Origin: Alphaproteobacteria bacterium
GTDB taxonomy: Bacteria; Pseudomonadota; Alphaproteobacteria; Thalassobaculales; Thalassobaculaceae
DNA length: 64,000 bases
Assembly: GCA_022822665.1 (NCBI GenBank)
Contig: JAJEAR010000055.1
Span: 1-64,000 of the forward strand
Direction: 5' to 3'
Part shown: piece after piece, positions 54,091-63,843 of the stretch
How the letters are laid out: each line of letters begins with the position of its first letter
Numbering within the stretch: position 1 is the first letter of the stretch
Position numbers and translations under genes: made by a program
The notes under the pieces: generated by a model
Database searches by the model: none
What the model was told of the DNA's origin: nothing
Seen by the model: only the letters and a program-made list of their open reading frames with translations

Positions 54091-54883
54091 CATCGTCGGA
54101 CGAACCGGCCGGACCGCGGTCGTGCAGCGGCTGCCGGAGATCCGCGAGCGGCTCGCTCCGGACCTGGTGGTGGTCAACGGTGAGAACGCCGCCGCCGGTT
54201 TCGGAATTACCGAGGCGATCTGCAACCGGTTGTTCGAGGCCGGGGCCGACGTGCTGACCACCGGCAACCACGTCTGGGACCAGCGCGAGATCATTGCCCA
54301 CATCGACCGGGAGCCGAGACTGCTCAGGCCGGTCAACTACCCGATCGGAACTCCCGGGCGTGGCGCCGGCCTGTTCGAGACAACGGACGGGCGGCGGGTG
54401 CTGGTCATCAACATCATGCTCCGGCTGTTCATGGACGCTCTCGACGATCCCTTTGCCGTGGTTGACCAGGTGCTCGAGGATTCGCCGCTCGGATCGGTGG
54501 CGGACTTCGTTCTGGTCGACATGCACGGCGAGGCGACCAGCGAGAAGATGGGATTTGCCCATCATCTTGACGGCAGGGTCTCAGCCGTGATCGGGACCCA
54601 TACGCATGTGCCGACCGCGGATACCATGGTGCTCGCCACCGGGACCGCGTACCAGACCGACGCCGGGATGTGCGGCGACTATGATTCGGTGATCGGCATG
54701 GCCAAGCGGCACCCGGTCGAGCGGTTCGTGACCCGGATGCCGGGACCGCGCCTGGAACCCGCGGTCGGCGAGGCCACGATCTGCGGCGCCCTGGTTATCA
54801 GCGACGACAGGACCGGACTGGCGCGGAGCATCGAACCGTTGCGGACCGGGGGTGTGCTTGCCGAGACCTGGCCCGGCGGCTGA
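54068..54883 (+). CDS. YmdB-like metallophosphoesterase (TIGR00282)
   Basis: This 271-residue protein belongs to the YmdB family of binuclear metal phosphodiesterases, members of which hydrolyse cyclic nucleotides. Metal-binding motifs are LFLGDIVGRTGR (D8), VVVNGENAAAGFGIT, LTTGNHVWDQ, DMHGEATSEK and GTHTHVPTAD. It is coupled to the upstream gene by overlap. Confidence 0.92.
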   Translation: MRVLFLGDIVGRTGRTAVVQRLPEIRERLAPDLVVVNGENAAAGFGITEAICNRLFEAGADVLTTGNHVWDQREIIAHIDREPRLLRPVNYPIGTPGRGAGLFETTDGRRVLVINIMLRLFMDALDDPFAVVDQVLEDSPLGSVADFVLVDMHGEATSEKMGFAHHLDGRVSAVIGTHTHVPTADTMVLATGTAYQTDAGMCGDYDSVIGMAKRHPVERFVTRMPGPRLEPAVGEATICGALVISDDRTGLARSIEPLRTGGVLAETWPGG

Positions 54884-55068
54884 ATGCCGTCGTCGGGCCG
54901 GCACGACAGGTGAGTGCGCACCCACAATATGGTATGGCTTCGTGAACACGGTGCGGCATCGGGATATGCACCTGTCCGGAACCGGGCGCCCGGGTTCGAT
55001 CGTGCGGCGCGGGGCCGGGACGACCCACACGCGTGGTTCCGATGCCCGCAAGGGATCGGGACGGAAGC

Positions 55069-55818
55069 ATGGCAGGTCATTCCCAGTTCAAGAACATCAT
55101 GCACCGCAAGGGTGCGCAGGACCGCAAGCGGGCGAAGATCTTCGCGCGGCTGATTCGCGAACTCACGGTGGCGGCGCGCATCAGTCCGGACCCGGCCTCG
55201 AATCCGCGCCTGCGCTCGGCAATCGCCGCGGCGAGGGCGGCCAACATGCCGCGCGACAACATCGATCGGGTAATGAAGAGGGCAGCCGGCGACGGTGACG
55301 ATGCCCACTACGAGGAGATCCGCTACGAGGGGTACGGTCCGGGCGGGGCCGCCATCATCGTCGACGCCATGACGGACAACCGCAACCGTACCGCTTCGGA
55401 GATCCGGGCCGCGTTCAGCAAGCACGGCGGCAACCTCGGCGAGACCAACAGCGTGAGCTACATGTTCGACCGGGTGGGCCAGGTCACGTACCCGCTCGGA
55501 AGCGCGAGTTCCGAAGAAATGTTCGAGGCGGCGCTGGAGGCCGGTGCACAGGATGTCGATTCCTCGGGCGAGATCCACGAGGTTACCTGCCGGCCGGAGG
55601 ACTTCACCAGCGTGCGCGAGTACCTGGAGCAGCGATTCGGCGAACCGCAGGAGGCGGGTCTCGCGTGGAAGCCTCAGACATCGGTCGAGGTTTCCGAGGA
55701 CAGGGCTCCGGCCCTGCTGCGGCTGCTTGACACCCTTGATGACAATGACGACGTCCAGGTCATCTCGGCCAACTTCAATATCTCCGACGAACTCCTCGCG
55801 CGGTTGACCGGCAACTAG
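55069..55818 (+). CDS. yebC: YebC/PmpR-family protein
   Basis: A 249-residue YebC-family protein. It begins [20 protein letters not shown], typical of the family, and contains [14 protein letters not shown] and [20 protein letters not shown]. Members act as transcription regulators or help ribosomes through polyproline stretches. The second role would suit the proline-rich TolA encoded 4 kb downstream. It immediately precedes ruvCAB, the common order. Confidence 0.95.
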   Translation: MAGHSQFKNIMHRKGAQDRKRAKIFARLIRELTVAARISPDPASNPRLRSAIAAARAANMPRDNIDRVMKRAAGDGDDAHYEEIRYEGYGPGGAAIIVDAMTDNRNRTASEIRAAFSKHGGNLGETNSVSYMFDRVGQVTYPLGSASSEEMFEAALEAGAQDVDSSGEIHEVTCRPEDFTSVREYLEQRFGEPQEAGLAWKPQTSVEVSEDRAPALLRLLDTLDDNDDVQVISANFNISDELLARLTGN

Positions 55819-55831
55819 ACGGGAGACGGAA

Positions 55832-56398
55832 ATGTCTGCTGCGGGCCGACGGTTGCTCGGGCTTGATCCCGGGCTCCAGCGCACCGGCTGGGGCGTCATC
55901 ACGGTTTCCGGCAGCCGGCTTGGCCATGTCGCCAGCGGCATCGTCAGGTCGGACCGGTCCGGGACCATCGCCGAGCGGCTCGTGCAGCTGCACCGGGGAC
56001 TGGTCGAGGTCATTGCCGCCCACGAGCCCGACGAGGCGGTGGTGGAGGAGAGTTTCGTCAATCGCAACCCCGATTCCACCCTGAAGCTGGGACTGGCGCG
56101 CGGCGCCGTCCTGCTGGCCCCCGGGCTTGCCGGCCTCGGGGTCACCGAGTACGCGCCCAACCGGGTCAAGAAGGCAGTGGTCGGTGTGGGCCATGCAGAC
56201 AAGCGCCAGGTCCAGGTCATGGTCGGCCGGCTGCTGGCGGTTGCCTCGACCATCCCGTCGGATGCGGCGGACGCCCTTGCCGTTGCCATTTGTCACGCAC
56301 ACTACGCGGGAGCCGGCAACCGGGTTGACGGCGCGCCCGGCGACGGCATGAGCCGGGCCATCGCCGCGGCACTGGCGCGGGAGGTCCAGCGGCGATGA
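55832..56398 (+). CDS. ruvC: Crossover junction endodeoxyribonuclease RuvC
   Basis: This 188-residue Holliday-junction resolvase has active-site acids in [14 protein letters not shown] (Asp near 10), [11 protein letters not shown] (Glu near 70) and [13 protein letters not shown] (two Asp near 145). GGAGACGGA precedes the ATG. It overlaps ruvA by 4 bases. Confidence 0.96.
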   Translation: MSAAGRRLLGLDPGLQRTGWGVITVSGSRLGHVASGIVRSDRSGTIAERLVQLHRGLVEVIAAHEPDEAVVEESFVNRNPDSTLKLGLARGAVLLAPGLAGLGVTEYAPNRVKKAVVGVGHADKRQVQVMVGRLLAVASTIPSDAADALAVAICHAHYAGAGNRVDGAPGDGMSRAIAAALAREVQRR

Positions 56399-56982
56399 TC
56401 GCGCGGCTGAGGGGGATCGTGGACAGCCACACCGACAATGGCGTGGTCATCGACGTCGGCGGCGTTGGCTATCTCGTGTTCTGCTCCGGCCGGACCCTGG
56501 CGCAGCTTCCCGCTCCCGGTGGCAGTGTTGCGCTGCATGTCGAAACCCATGTTCGCGAAGACCACATTCATCTCTACGGGTTCCAGCACGAGGCCGAGCG
56601 CCAGTGCTTCCGGCTCCTGCAGACCGTTCAGGGCGTCGGTTCGCGCGCGGCTCTCGCGCTGCTGTCGGGACTTGGCGCCGACGAGGTGATCGGCGCCATT
56701 GCGGCCGGTGACAGCAAGTCGCTGACACGGGCGGAAGGGATCGGGCCGCGCATCGCCGGCCGGATCGTGAACGAGCTGGCGGGGCGGGTATCCGCGTTCG
56801 GCGTGACCGGCGTTGCCGAGCCACCCGCAGGCGGTATCGCCGAGGAGGCGATCTCCGCCCTGGTCAATCTCGGCTGGAGCAGGTCGCAGGCGCACGGCGC
56901 GGTGGCGGCCGCGGCGCGCGCCAGCCCCGACCTGCCCCTTGAAGGGCTGATCACAGCCAGCCTGAAGGAGCTGTCCCCGTGA
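56395..56982 (+). CDS. ruvA: Holliday junction DNA helicase subunit RuvA
   Basis: This 195-residue RuvA binds the four-way junction and loads RuvB. The N-terminal OB-fold begins [20 protein letters not shown]. The helix-hairpin-helix motifs are [18 protein letters not shown] and [16 protein letters not shown], and the C-terminal domain III ([17 protein letters not shown]) contacts RuvB. 4-base overlaps link it to ruvC and ruvB. Confidence 0.96.
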   Translation: MIARLRGIVDSHTDNGVVIDVGGVGYLVFCSGRTLAQLPAPGGSVALHVETHVREDHIHLYGFQHEAERQCFRLLQTVQGVGSRAALALLSGLGADEVIGAIAAGDSKSLTRAEGIGPRIAGRIVNELAGRVSAFGVTGVAEPPAGGIAEEAISALVNLGWSRSQAHGAVAAAARASPDLPLEGLITASLKELSP

Positions 56983-58034
56983 CCGATCCATCCGACCGGC
57001 TGGTGCAGCCGGAGGAAACCGGCGGCGACATGTCGGACCGGACGCTCAGGCCAGCGAGACTCGAAGACTTCATCGGCCAGCAGAAGCTTCGCGACAACCT
57101 GGGTGAATTCGTCATGGCGGCGGCGGCGCGCGGCGAGGCGCTCGATCACGTTCTGTTCCACGGACCTCCGGGGCTCGGCAAGACCACGCTCGCCCAGATC
57201 GTGGCCCGCGAGCTCGAGGTCGGGTTTCGCATGACCTCCGGCCCGGCGATCGCCAAGGCCGGCGACCTGGCCGCGATTCTCACCAACCTCGAGCCGCGCG
57301 ACGTGCTTTTCATTGACGAGATCCACCGGCTCAATCCCGCCATCGAGGAAACCCTCTATCCCGCGATGGAGGACTTCCAGCTTGACCTCGTGATTGGCGA
57401 GGGACCGGCCGCGCGGTCCCTGCGCATCGACCTGCCGCCGTTTACCCTGGTTGCGGCGACGACCCGGACCGGGCTGGTCACCGGGCCGTTGCGGGACCGA
57501 TTCGGCATTCCACTGTGGCTCCAGTTCTATACCGTTGACGAACTGAAGCGGATCATCCTTCGCAACGCCGCCCTGTTGCGCATGCCCCTCACCGAAGAGG
57601 GTGCGGAGGAAATCGCCCGGCGCTCGCGCGGAACCCCGAGGGTCGCCGGACGCCTGCTGCGGCGGGTCCGCGACATCGCGTTCAACCGGTCGGCAGACCG
57701 GATCGGAGCGGAGATCGCCGATTCGGCGCTTACGAGGCTCGATATCGATCAAACCGGCCTCGATGCCATGGACCGGCGCTACCTCGGGTGCATTGGCCTG
57801 AACTACTCCGGCGGACCTGTCGGGGCGGACACCATTGCCGCTGCGCTGTCTGAGCAGCGCGACGTGATCGAGGAAGTCATCGAGCCATACCTGCTGCAAC
57901 AGGGGCTGATCGGTCGCACCCCGCGGGGAAGGGTCCTGACCCGCGCCGGGTTCCGTTACCTCGGGCTGCCGGTGGCGGCGGGCCAGGCCGACCTGCTGTC
58001 GGGGCTTGGAGCGCCGGAGGAAGACCGTGACTGA
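56979..58034 (+). CDS. ruvB: Holliday junction DNA helicase subunit RuvB
   Basis: This 351-residue AAA+ motor drives branch migration. Walker A is [17 protein letters not shown] (about 61), Walker [17 protein letters not shown] (about 110), and sensor 1 [20 protein letters not shown]. The C-terminal winged helix contains [17 protein letters not shown]. The start overlaps ruvA by 4 bases and the stop overlaps ybgC by 8. Confidence 0.97.
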   Translation: MTDPSDRLVQPEETGGDMSDRTLRPARLEDFIGQQKLRDNLGEFVMAAAARGEALDHVLFHGPPGLGKTTLAQIVARELEVGFRMTSGPAIAKAGDLAAILTNLEPRDVLFIDEIHRLNPAIEETLYPAMEDFQLDLVIGEGPAARSLRIDLPPFTLVAATTRTGLVTGPLRDRFGIPLWLQFYTVDELKRIILRNAALLRMPLTEEGAEEIARRSRGTPRVAGRLLRRVRDIAFNRSADRIGAEIADSALTRLDIDQTGLDAMDRRYLGCIGLNYSGGPVGADTIAAALSEQRDVIEEVIEPYLLQQGLIGRTPRGRVLTRAGFRYLGLPVAAGQADLLSGLGAPEEDRD

Positions 58035-58497
58035 CGTGGCGGAGGCGGCGCCGGAGCACCGGTTCCGCCTTCGGGTCTATTTCGAGGACACCGATGCGCA
58101 GGGCGTCGTCTATCATGCGAACTATCTGAACTTTGCCGAGCGGGCGCGCACCGAGTTCCTGCGTTCGGTCGGTGTTTGCCAGGAGGCGCTTCGGTGCCGC
58201 GACGGGCTGGCATTTGCCGTGACACGCTGCACGATCGAGTATCGGGCGCCGGCCCGGCTTGACGACCTGCTCGAGGTCAGGACGGTGCTCGGTCGGGTCA
58301 GTGGCGCGCGGGTACACGCGGTCCAGTCCGTGCATGCCTGCAGGGACGGTGCCGTGCAGGAGCCGTGGCTTGTCCGGCTGGACGTGCGCCTTGCGTGCGT
58401 CAACCGGTCGGGGCGCCCGGTGCGGTTGCCCGGGCGGATGATCGACGCTTTTGCGGTGGGTGCGGCCGACCGGGGCCGCGGAGAGATGGAGGGCTGA
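58027..58497 (+). CDS. ybgC: Tol-Pal system acyl-CoA thioesterase YbgC
   Basis: This 156-residue hotdog thioesterase has the catalytic motif [19 protein letters not shown] (Asp near 24). GTG 58027 is preceded by CGGAGGA; the earlier TTG would add seven residues. YbgC is the usual first gene of the tol-pal cluster and links to phospholipid metabolism. Its TGA overlaps the tolQ ATG. Confidence 0.93.
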   Translation: MTDVAEAAPEHRFRLRVYFEDTDAQGVVYHANYLNFAERARTEFLRSVGVCQEALRCRDGLAFAVTRCTIEYRAPARLDDLLEVRTVLGRVSGARVHAVQSVHACRDGAVQEPWLVRLDVRLACVNRSGRPVRLPGRMIDAFAVGAADRGRGEMEG

Positions 58498-59228
58498 TGG
58501 GACAGGATCAAGTTGACAGCGTGTACCTGGGCGGGTCGGCGGACCTGGACCTGAGCCTGGTCGGCCTGTTCCTCGCTGCCGACCCGGTGGTCAAGGCGGT
58601 GATCCTGGGTCTGCTGTTCACCTCGGTGTGGACCTGGGCGATCATCATCAACAAGGTGATTCGCATGCGCCGGCTGCGCCGGCGCACCCGTGCCTTCGAG
58701 GACAGTTTCTGGTCCACCGGGACGCTCGAGGACCTGTACGACCGGGTCGGAGGGACGCTTACCGACCCGATGTCTGCGGTCTTCTCGGCCGCAATGCGGG
58801 AGTGGCGCCGGTCAGCCTCGCTCGGACTGATCGGCAAGAGCGAGCAGGTCCGTGCCAGCCTGCGCATGCGCATCGAGCAGATCATGACACTGACCATCAG
58901 CCGGGAAATGGAGGCGCTGGAGCGCAACATGACCTTCCTGGCCTCGGTCGGCGCCACCGCACCCTTCATCGGGCTGTTTGGTACGGTATGGGGGATCATG
59001 GGCTCCTTCCAGTCCATTGCCGCCACCAAGACCACGGCGCTCTCGGTGGTCGCACCCGGCATTGCCGAGGCACTGTTCGCCACCGCCCTGGGCCTCGTTG
59101 CCGCCATTCCTGCCGTCATCGCCTACAACAAGATCAGCCAGGACCTCGACCGCTACGCACAGCACCTGGAGCGGTTCTCCGGCGACTTCATCTCGATCCT
59201 GTCGCGGCAGCTCGACGAGGGAGCCTGA
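58497..59228 (+). CDS. tolQ: TolQ inner-membrane proton channel protein
   Basis: This 243-residue MotA/ExbB-family protein has three membrane helices: VVKAVILGLLFTSVWTWAII (about 32), FLASVGATAPFIGLFGTVWG (about 145) and FATALGLVAAIPAVIAYNKI (about 190). With TolR it uses the proton gradient to energise TolA. The start overlaps ybgC. Confidence 0.96.
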   Translation: MGQDQVDSVYLGGSADLDLSLVGLFLAADPVVKAVILGLLFTSVWTWAIIINKVIRMRRLRRRTRAFEDSFWSTGTLEDLYDRVGGTLTDPMSAVFSAAMREWRRSASLGLIGKSEQVRASLRMRIEQIMTLTISREMEALERNMTFLASVGATAPFIGLFGTVWGIMGSFQSIAATKTTALSVVAPGIAEALFATALGLVAAIPAVIAYNKISQDLDRYAQHLERFSGDFISILSRQLDEGA

Positions 59229-59231
59229 CGC

Positions 59232-59753
59232 ATGGCGTTCAAACCGGCGAAGGCAAACCGGAACGGCCGCAAGGGGTACCGGCCGATGAGCGAGATCAAT
59301 GTCACGCCGTTCGTCGACGTGATGCTGGTGCTGCTGGTGGTGTTCATGGTCACGGCGCCGCTTCTGGTGCTGGGCATTCCGGTCCAGCTTCCCAAGGTGG
59401 TGAAGGAGTACGTGATTGCCGACGAGGAGCAGCCGCTCAACGTGGAGGTCGACGCGGACAAGCGGATCTACCTGAACAAGACCGAGATCACGCTCGCGGA
59501 ACTCGCACCCAGGCTGCGCGCGATGAAGGAGACCAACGCCGATCTCAGGGTCCACCTGCGTGGCGACGCCCGGCTCAACTACGGGGCGGTGGTGGTGGTT
59601 GCGGGAGAGATTCGCAACGCCGGGATCCAGGTCATTGCGCTGCGGACCGAGATGGCGTTGCGGGAACGGGAGGTGGAGAGCTTCCCGGACAGGGTTGTTG
59701 ACGGGGGAGCATCGGGCGATGCCGGGACCGTGCCGGCAGCTGGCGGCGGCTGA
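59232..59753 (+). CDS. tolR: TolR inner-membrane protein
   Basis: This 173-residue ExbD/TolR protein begins MAFKPAKANRNGRKGYRPMS, followed by a single membrane helix with the proton-carrying aspartate in INVTPFVDVMLVLLVVFMVT and a periplasmic domain. The last 20 or so residues (a Gly/Ala-rich tail) exceed the usual 140-150 length. Four bases separate it from tolQ. Confidence 0.95.
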   Translation: MAFKPAKANRNGRKGYRPMSEINVTPFVDVMLVLLVVFMVTAPLLVLGIPVQLPKVVKEYVIADEEQPLNVEVDADKRIYLNKTEITLAELAPRLRAMKETNADLRVHLRGDARLNYGAVVVVAGEIRNAGIQVIALRTEMALREREVESFPDRVVDGGASGDAGTVPAAGGG

Positions 59754-59758
59754 CGTCC

Positions 59759-60703
59759 ATGCGGGGCAGCCTGCTGGTCTCGGCGGTCATGCATGGGGCG
59801 CTCGTTGCCCTTGCATGGTTCGGCCTGCCGTACCTGCAGCCGGAGCCGCCGGAACTCGACGAGGTGATCTTCGTGCAGCTGAGCGACCTTGCGGAGGTCA
59901 CGAACCTGCCGCCCGAGCCCGGGGAGGCCCCGCCGGACCCCCCGCGTCCCGAGCCGGAACCGCCCCCGGCTCCCGAACCTCCCGCACCGGAGCCTCCCGC
60001 ACCCGAACCGCCGGCGCCTCCACCTCCGGCACCGGAGCCGCCGGCGCCGCCGCCTCCCGCACCGGAGCCTCCCGCGCCCGAACCGCCCGCCCCCCCGCCT
60101 CCTGCGCCCGAGCCGCCGGCACCCGAACAGTTGCCCGAGCCCAGGGTGCGGCCCGAACCCTCGCCCGCGCCGACGGCCGTGGTTGCTCCGGAACGCCCGC
60201 AACCGGTCTCGCCAAAGCCCAGGCTTCGGCCAAGGCCCAGGCGACTTGACCTGGAGAGCGTGCTGACCGACCTGAAGCGCGAGGAGGATCCACCCCGGGC
60301 GGAGAAGCGCCAGAGCCTTGCCAATGTGCTTGACCGGATCACAAAGCTCGGCACCGACCCGGACTTCGACCCGGCGAAGGCGATCACGCAGTCCGAGATC
60401 AGCAGGGTGCGGCAGCAGATCGCGGCCTGCTGGAATATCGGTGTCGCCGGTGCCGGTGCCGAGCAGGCCGAGACGCTGGCGGTGGAGGTCAGGATCGTCA
60501 TGAACCCCGACCGGACGGTTCGGGATGCCACGGTCGTGAACGAGTCTCGCATGACAGGCGATACCGCCTTCAGGATCGCGGCGGAACGGGCGCTGCGCGC
60601 AATCCGGCACCCGGACTGCAGGGTGCTGCTCTTGCCCGACGACAAGTACGAGGTGTGGAAGACCTTCACCTTCAACTTCGACCCGAGGAAACTGGTACAA
60701 TGA
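59759..60703 (+). CDS. tolA: TolA/TonB-like periplasm-spanning protein
   Basis: At 314 residues it has a short N-terminal membrane helix (LLVSAVMHGALVALAWFGLP), a long proline/glutamate-rich linker (about 55-135), a basic stretch, and a C-terminal TonB/TolA domain with IAACWNIG, VRIVMNPDRTVRDATVVN and AIRHPDCRVLLLPDDKYEVW. It spans the periplasm to contact TolB and Pal. The linker is a PEPPAPEPPAPPPPA type repeat, in contrast to the Ala/Lys-rich helix of E. coli TolA. Position between tolR and tolB fixes the identity. Confidence 0.93.
   Translation: MRGSLLVSAVMHGALVALAWFGLPYLQPEPPELDEVIFVQLSDLAEVTNLPPEPGEAPPDPPRPEPEPPPAPEPPAPEPPAPEPPAPPPPAPEPPAPPPPAPEPPAPEPPAPPPPAPEPPAPEQLPEPRVRPEPSPAPTAVVAPERPQPVSPKPRLRPRPRRLDLESVLTDLKREEDPPRAEKRQSLANVLDRITKLGTDPDFDPAKAITQSEISRVRQQIAACWNIGVAGAGAEQAETLAVEVRIVMNPDRTVRDATVVNESRMTGDTAFRIAAERALRAIRHPDCRVLLLPDDKYEVWKTFTFNFDPRKLVQ
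59943..60129 (+). repeat. Proline-rich tandem repeats within tolA
   Basis: Imperfect units of CCG/CCT/CCC/GCA/GAA codons encode repeated PEPPAP and PPPPAP blocks. The DNA is almost purely C/G with few A, and the unit copy number may vary between strains. Confidence 0.85.
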
Positions 60704-60719
60704 TTCCCGGAGCAGATCG

Positions 60720-62093
60720 ATGATGAAAGCGTGGAACCGGGGCGCGACCGCCCTTTGCCTGCTGATTGGCCTTGCCGTCACCTGTCTCGGGCCAGCGCCC
60801 GCGCTTGCCAGGGAAGACCTGCGGATCGACATCACTCAGGGCCGGTTCGATCCCATTCCGATTGCGGTACGCCCGTTTTACGGCACACAACCCGATACCG
60901 AGACGCTCGGCACCCGGGTCGCGGACGTGATCTCGGCAAACCTGCACCGCTCCGGCCTGTTCGATCCCATCGATCCCGCGGCCTTCATCGGACCTGTAAC
61001 CGGTGTTCAGGTTCGCCCGCGGTTCGGCAACTGGGCCGCCCTGAAGGCGGAGGCGCTGGTCAAGGGCAGCATCACCCCGGAACCGGACGGCCGGCTGAAG
61101 TTCGAATACCGGCTCTGGGATGTCGCGCGCCGGGCCGATCTCGTGGCGTCGAGCTTTACCACCCCGGAGCGGAACTGGCGCCGGGTCGCCCACCTCATCA
61201 GCGACCAGATCTACGAAAGGGTGACCGGGGAGACCGGGTACTTCGATACCCGGATCGTCTACATTGCCGAAACCGGCCCCAGGGACCGCCGGGTCAAGCG
61301 GCTCGCTGTCATGGACCAGGACGGGGCGAACCACCGCTACCTGACGGACGGCAGGCACCTCGTGCTCACGCCGCGGTTCTCACCGACGGCGCAGGAACTC
61401 GTCTACCTCGGTTACTACCAGCGCAACAGGCCGAGGGTGTACCTGTTCAACATCGTGACCGGGCAGCAGGCGGTGCTGGGCGACTTCCCGGGCATGACGC
61501 TTGCACCCCGCTTCGCCCCCGACGGAACAGGCGTCATCATGAGCATGGCCAAGGACGGGGCGACCAACATCTACACGCTGGACCTTGCCACCCGCGTGCA
61601 GCGGCGACTGACCGGTTCGGTGTCGGACATCAACGTCTCCCCGACCTACTCCCCGGACGGCGAACAGGTCGTGTTCGTCTCGGACCGGACCGGGACCAAG
61701 CAGCTCTACGTGATGCGGGCCGACGGCAGCAACATGGTGCGGATCAGCAGGGAGAGGGGACAGTACGACACCCCGGTCTGGTCACCGCGCGGGGATCTCA
61801 TCGCCTTCACCAAGACCCGTCCACCCGTCCCGGGCAGCACCGACAGGTACTACATCGGAGTGATGCGGCCGGACGGCAGGGGCGAGAGACTGCTGGTTGG
61901 CGGGTATCTGGTGGAGGGCCCCACCTGGTCGCCGAACGGGCGGGTCCTGCTCTATGCCGAGGAGCAGCTCGATCGCGCGACCGGAACAATCCGCCGCTTG
62001 CTGCGTTCGGTCGACCTGACCGGTCAGAACCACCGTGTGGTGCCCACCCCGGTGGAGGCTTCGGACCCGGCGTGGTCGGGATTGCTCCAGTAA
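60720..62093 (+). CDS. tolB: Tol-Pal system protein TolB
   Basis: This 457-residue periplasmic protein has a signal peptide (ATALCLLIGLAVTCLGPAPALA) followed by the N-terminal domain (LRIDITQGRFDPIPIAV) and a six-bladed propeller with the repeated motifs PRFSPTAQELVYLGY, PRFAPDGTGVIMSM, PTYSPDGEQVVFVSDRTG and PVWSPRGDLIAF. It docks on Pal and is displaced by TolA. ATG 60720 and 60723 are adjacent; either could be used. Confidence 0.96.
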   Translation: MMKAWNRGATALCLLIGLAVTCLGPAPALAREDLRIDITQGRFDPIPIAVRPFYGTQPDTETLGTRVADVISANLHRSGLFDPIDPAAFIGPVTGVQVRPRFGNWAALKAEALVKGSITPEPDGRLKFEYRLWDVARRADLVASSFTTPERNWRRVAHLISDQIYERVTGETGYFDTRIVYIAETGPRDRRVKRLAVMDQDGANHRYLTDGRHLVLTPRFSPTAQELVYLGYYQRNRPRVYLFNIVTGQQAVLGDFPGMTLAPRFAPDGTGVIMSMAKDGATNIYTLDLATRVQRRLTGSVSDINVSPTYSPDGEQVVFVSDRTGTKQLYVMRADGSNMVRISRERGQYDTPVWSPRGDLIAFTKTRPPVPGSTDRYYIGVMRPDGRGERLLVGGYLVEGPTWSPNGRVLLYAEEQLDRATGTIRRLLRSVDLTGQNHRVVPTPVEASDPAWSGLLQ

Positions 62094-62181
62094 CGGGCCG
62101 ATTCGAGCGACCCCGGACCCGTCGCGAACCCCGAGATCGCCGCGTCGTTCCCCGGCTGGCGGAGGGCCGGGAGAAAACCTG

Positions 62182-62208
62182 TTGATATGCCCGTCAACCT
62201 GATACTAA
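62182..62208 (+). promoter_or_regulatory. Possible promoter of pal
   Basis: In the 199-base gap between tolB and pal, TTGATA (62182-62187) is followed by ATACTAA (62202-62208), but the spacing of about 15 bases is short. GTTGA and TCAAC (62181-62198) form an inverted pair. A separate pal promoter is known in other bacteria. Confidence 0.3.
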
Positions 62209-62292
62209 GGACGCGCTTGTGAACATGTGAACACCGGGTTCCCGACCTCTCAGTCGATCGAGCGCCGACCGTCCCTGCGAAGGAATTTACCC

Positions 62293-62820
62293 ATGGGTAT
62301 CAGATCGCTCCTCTTCGTTGCCGCCTCGTTCGTGCTGGCCGCCTGCGCGCAGGATCCGGATACGACCGAAACATCGGGTGCGGGGACCACGACGGCTCCC
62401 GCCGTGACCGCGCCCGCACCGGCAGCCACCGCGCCGGTTGCACCGGTTGCCGCCGGGCCGGCTCCGGGGTCCGAGGAAGAGTTCCTGGTCGAGGTGGGAG
62501 ATCGGGTGTTCTTCGACTACGAGCGCTCCGACATCACCGAGGAAGCCAGGCTGACGCTCGACCGGCAGGCGCTGTGGCTCAACAGGTATACCGACATCAC
62601 CGTGGTGATCGAGGGACATTGCGACGAGCGGGGAACCCGGGAGTACAACCTGGCACTCGGCGAACGGCGGGCGAACGCGGTGCGCGAGTACCTGATTGCC
62701 AGCGGTATCGACGCGGCGCGGATCGAGACCATCAGCTACGGCAAGGAGCGCCCCGTGGCCTTGGGCAGCGATGAGGCGTCGTGGGCACTGAACCGGCGTG
62801 GCGTGACCGTGATCAACTGA
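62293..62820 (+). CDS. pal: Peptidoglycan-associated lipoprotein Pal
   Basis: This 175-residue outer-membrane lipoprotein begins MGIRSLLFVAASFVLAAC with the lipobox LAAC at Cys18. An Ala/Pro/Thr-rich tether (about 25-60) precedes the OmpA-like domain with VFFDYERSDITEEARLTL and the peptidoglycan motif GHCDERGTREYNLALGERRA. ATG 62293 has AAGGAA upstream; the longer frame would bury the signal. Confidence 0.96.
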   Translation: MGIRSLLFVAASFVLAACAQDPDTTETSGAGTTTAPAVTAPAPAATAPVAPVAAGPAPGSEEEFLVEVGDRVFFDYERSDITEEARLTLDRQALWLNRYTDITVVIEGHCDERGTREYNLALGERRANAVREYLIASGIDAARIETISYGKERPVALGSDEASWALNRRGVTVIN

Positions 62821-62897
62821 GCCGGCCGGTCGGCTGCCGCACCCGTACGCCTGCTGCCTCTTGCCCCGGGGTTCGGGCAGGATGACAGGAGGTCGAG

Positions 62898-63827
62898 ATG
62901 TTCCGGATGTCTGTTCCCGTCGCGTGCGCCGCCGTTGCGGCGTTGTTCCTGCTGGTTCCGGGGCCGCTTGCGGCGCAGTCCAACAGTGAACTCCTCAACC
63001 GGCTGAACCGGTTGCAGTCCCAGGTTACCGACCTGGAACGGGCGGTGTTTGCCGGCACCCCGCCCGCCAGGTCTCCGGCGGCGCCGGGCACCGCTCCAGG
63101 GCCGGCCGTCACGCCCGAACTGCTGCTGCGGGTCCAGCAGCTGGAGAACCAGCTGAGGGACCTGGCCGGGCAGCTCGACACCCTTCGCTTCGAAAACGAG
63201 AAGCTCTCGGAACGCATCGCGGAACTTGCGACGAGGCTTGATGCCGCTCCCCAGGTGGCGGAGGTGCCGCCTGCTCCCGCGACTGCGACCGTTCCCGCCC
63301 CGGCTCCGCAGACCGGGGCGTCGGGTATTCCGGGCGGTACCGGGAGTGATACCGGCACCGGCACGCTCGGTCAGCTCGACCAGGACGATATCGCCGGCGG
63401 GACGCCATCCGGAACGCAGGACCAGAACCTGGACGTGGATATCGCGGCCGCCCGCTACAACCATGCGTTCTCGCTCGTGGTCAGTCACGACTATCCGAGG
63501 GCCGAACGGGCATTCCAGACCTTCCTGCGGGAACACTCCGACCACCCGCTGGCAGGGACCGCGACCTACTGGCTCGGCGAGACCTACTACGTGCGTGGCG
63601 ACTACCGGCAGGCGGCCATCACCTTCGCCAACGGTTTCCGGGACTACCCGGAAAACCCCAAGGCGCCGGACAACCTGCTCAAGCTCGCCCTGTCGCTTGC
63701 CCGCCTCGATCGCCAGCAGGACGCCTGTGTCGCGCTTGACGAACTTGAGGCCCGATTCCCGAATGCCTCGCGCGTCATCACCCGGGGTGCCGCGGGCGAA
63801 CGCAAGCGTCTCGCCTGCGACGGGTGA
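62898..63827 (+). CDS. cpoB: Cell division coordinator CpoB (YbgF)
   Basis: A 309-residue periplasmic protein. It has a signal peptide (VPVACAAVAALFLLVPGPLA, cleavage near 27), a coiled-coil trimerisation segment (LLNRLNRLQSQVTDLERAVF), a Pro/Ala/Gly-rich linker (about 125-175) and C-terminal TPR repeats (RYNHAFSLVVSHDYPRAERA, TYWLGETYYVRGDYRQAAIT). It links cell-wall synthesis to Tol-driven envelope constriction. CAGGAGGTCGAG precedes the ATG. Confidence 0.94.
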   Translation: MFRMSVPVACAAVAALFLLVPGPLAAQSNSELLNRLNRLQSQVTDLERAVFAGTPPARSPAAPGTAPGPAVTPELLLRVQQLENQLRDLAGQLDTLRFENEKLSERIAELATRLDAAPQVAEVPPAPATATVPAPAPQTGASGIPGGTGSDTGTGTLGQLDQDDIAGGTPSGTQDQNLDVDIAAARYNHAFSLVVSHDYPRAERAFQTFLREHSDHPLAGTATYWLGETYYVRGDYRQAAITFANGFRDYPENPKAPDNLLKLALSLARLDRQQDACVALDELEARFPNASRVITRGAAGERKRLACDG

Positions 63828-63843
63828 GCCGCGCAAGCCGGCA

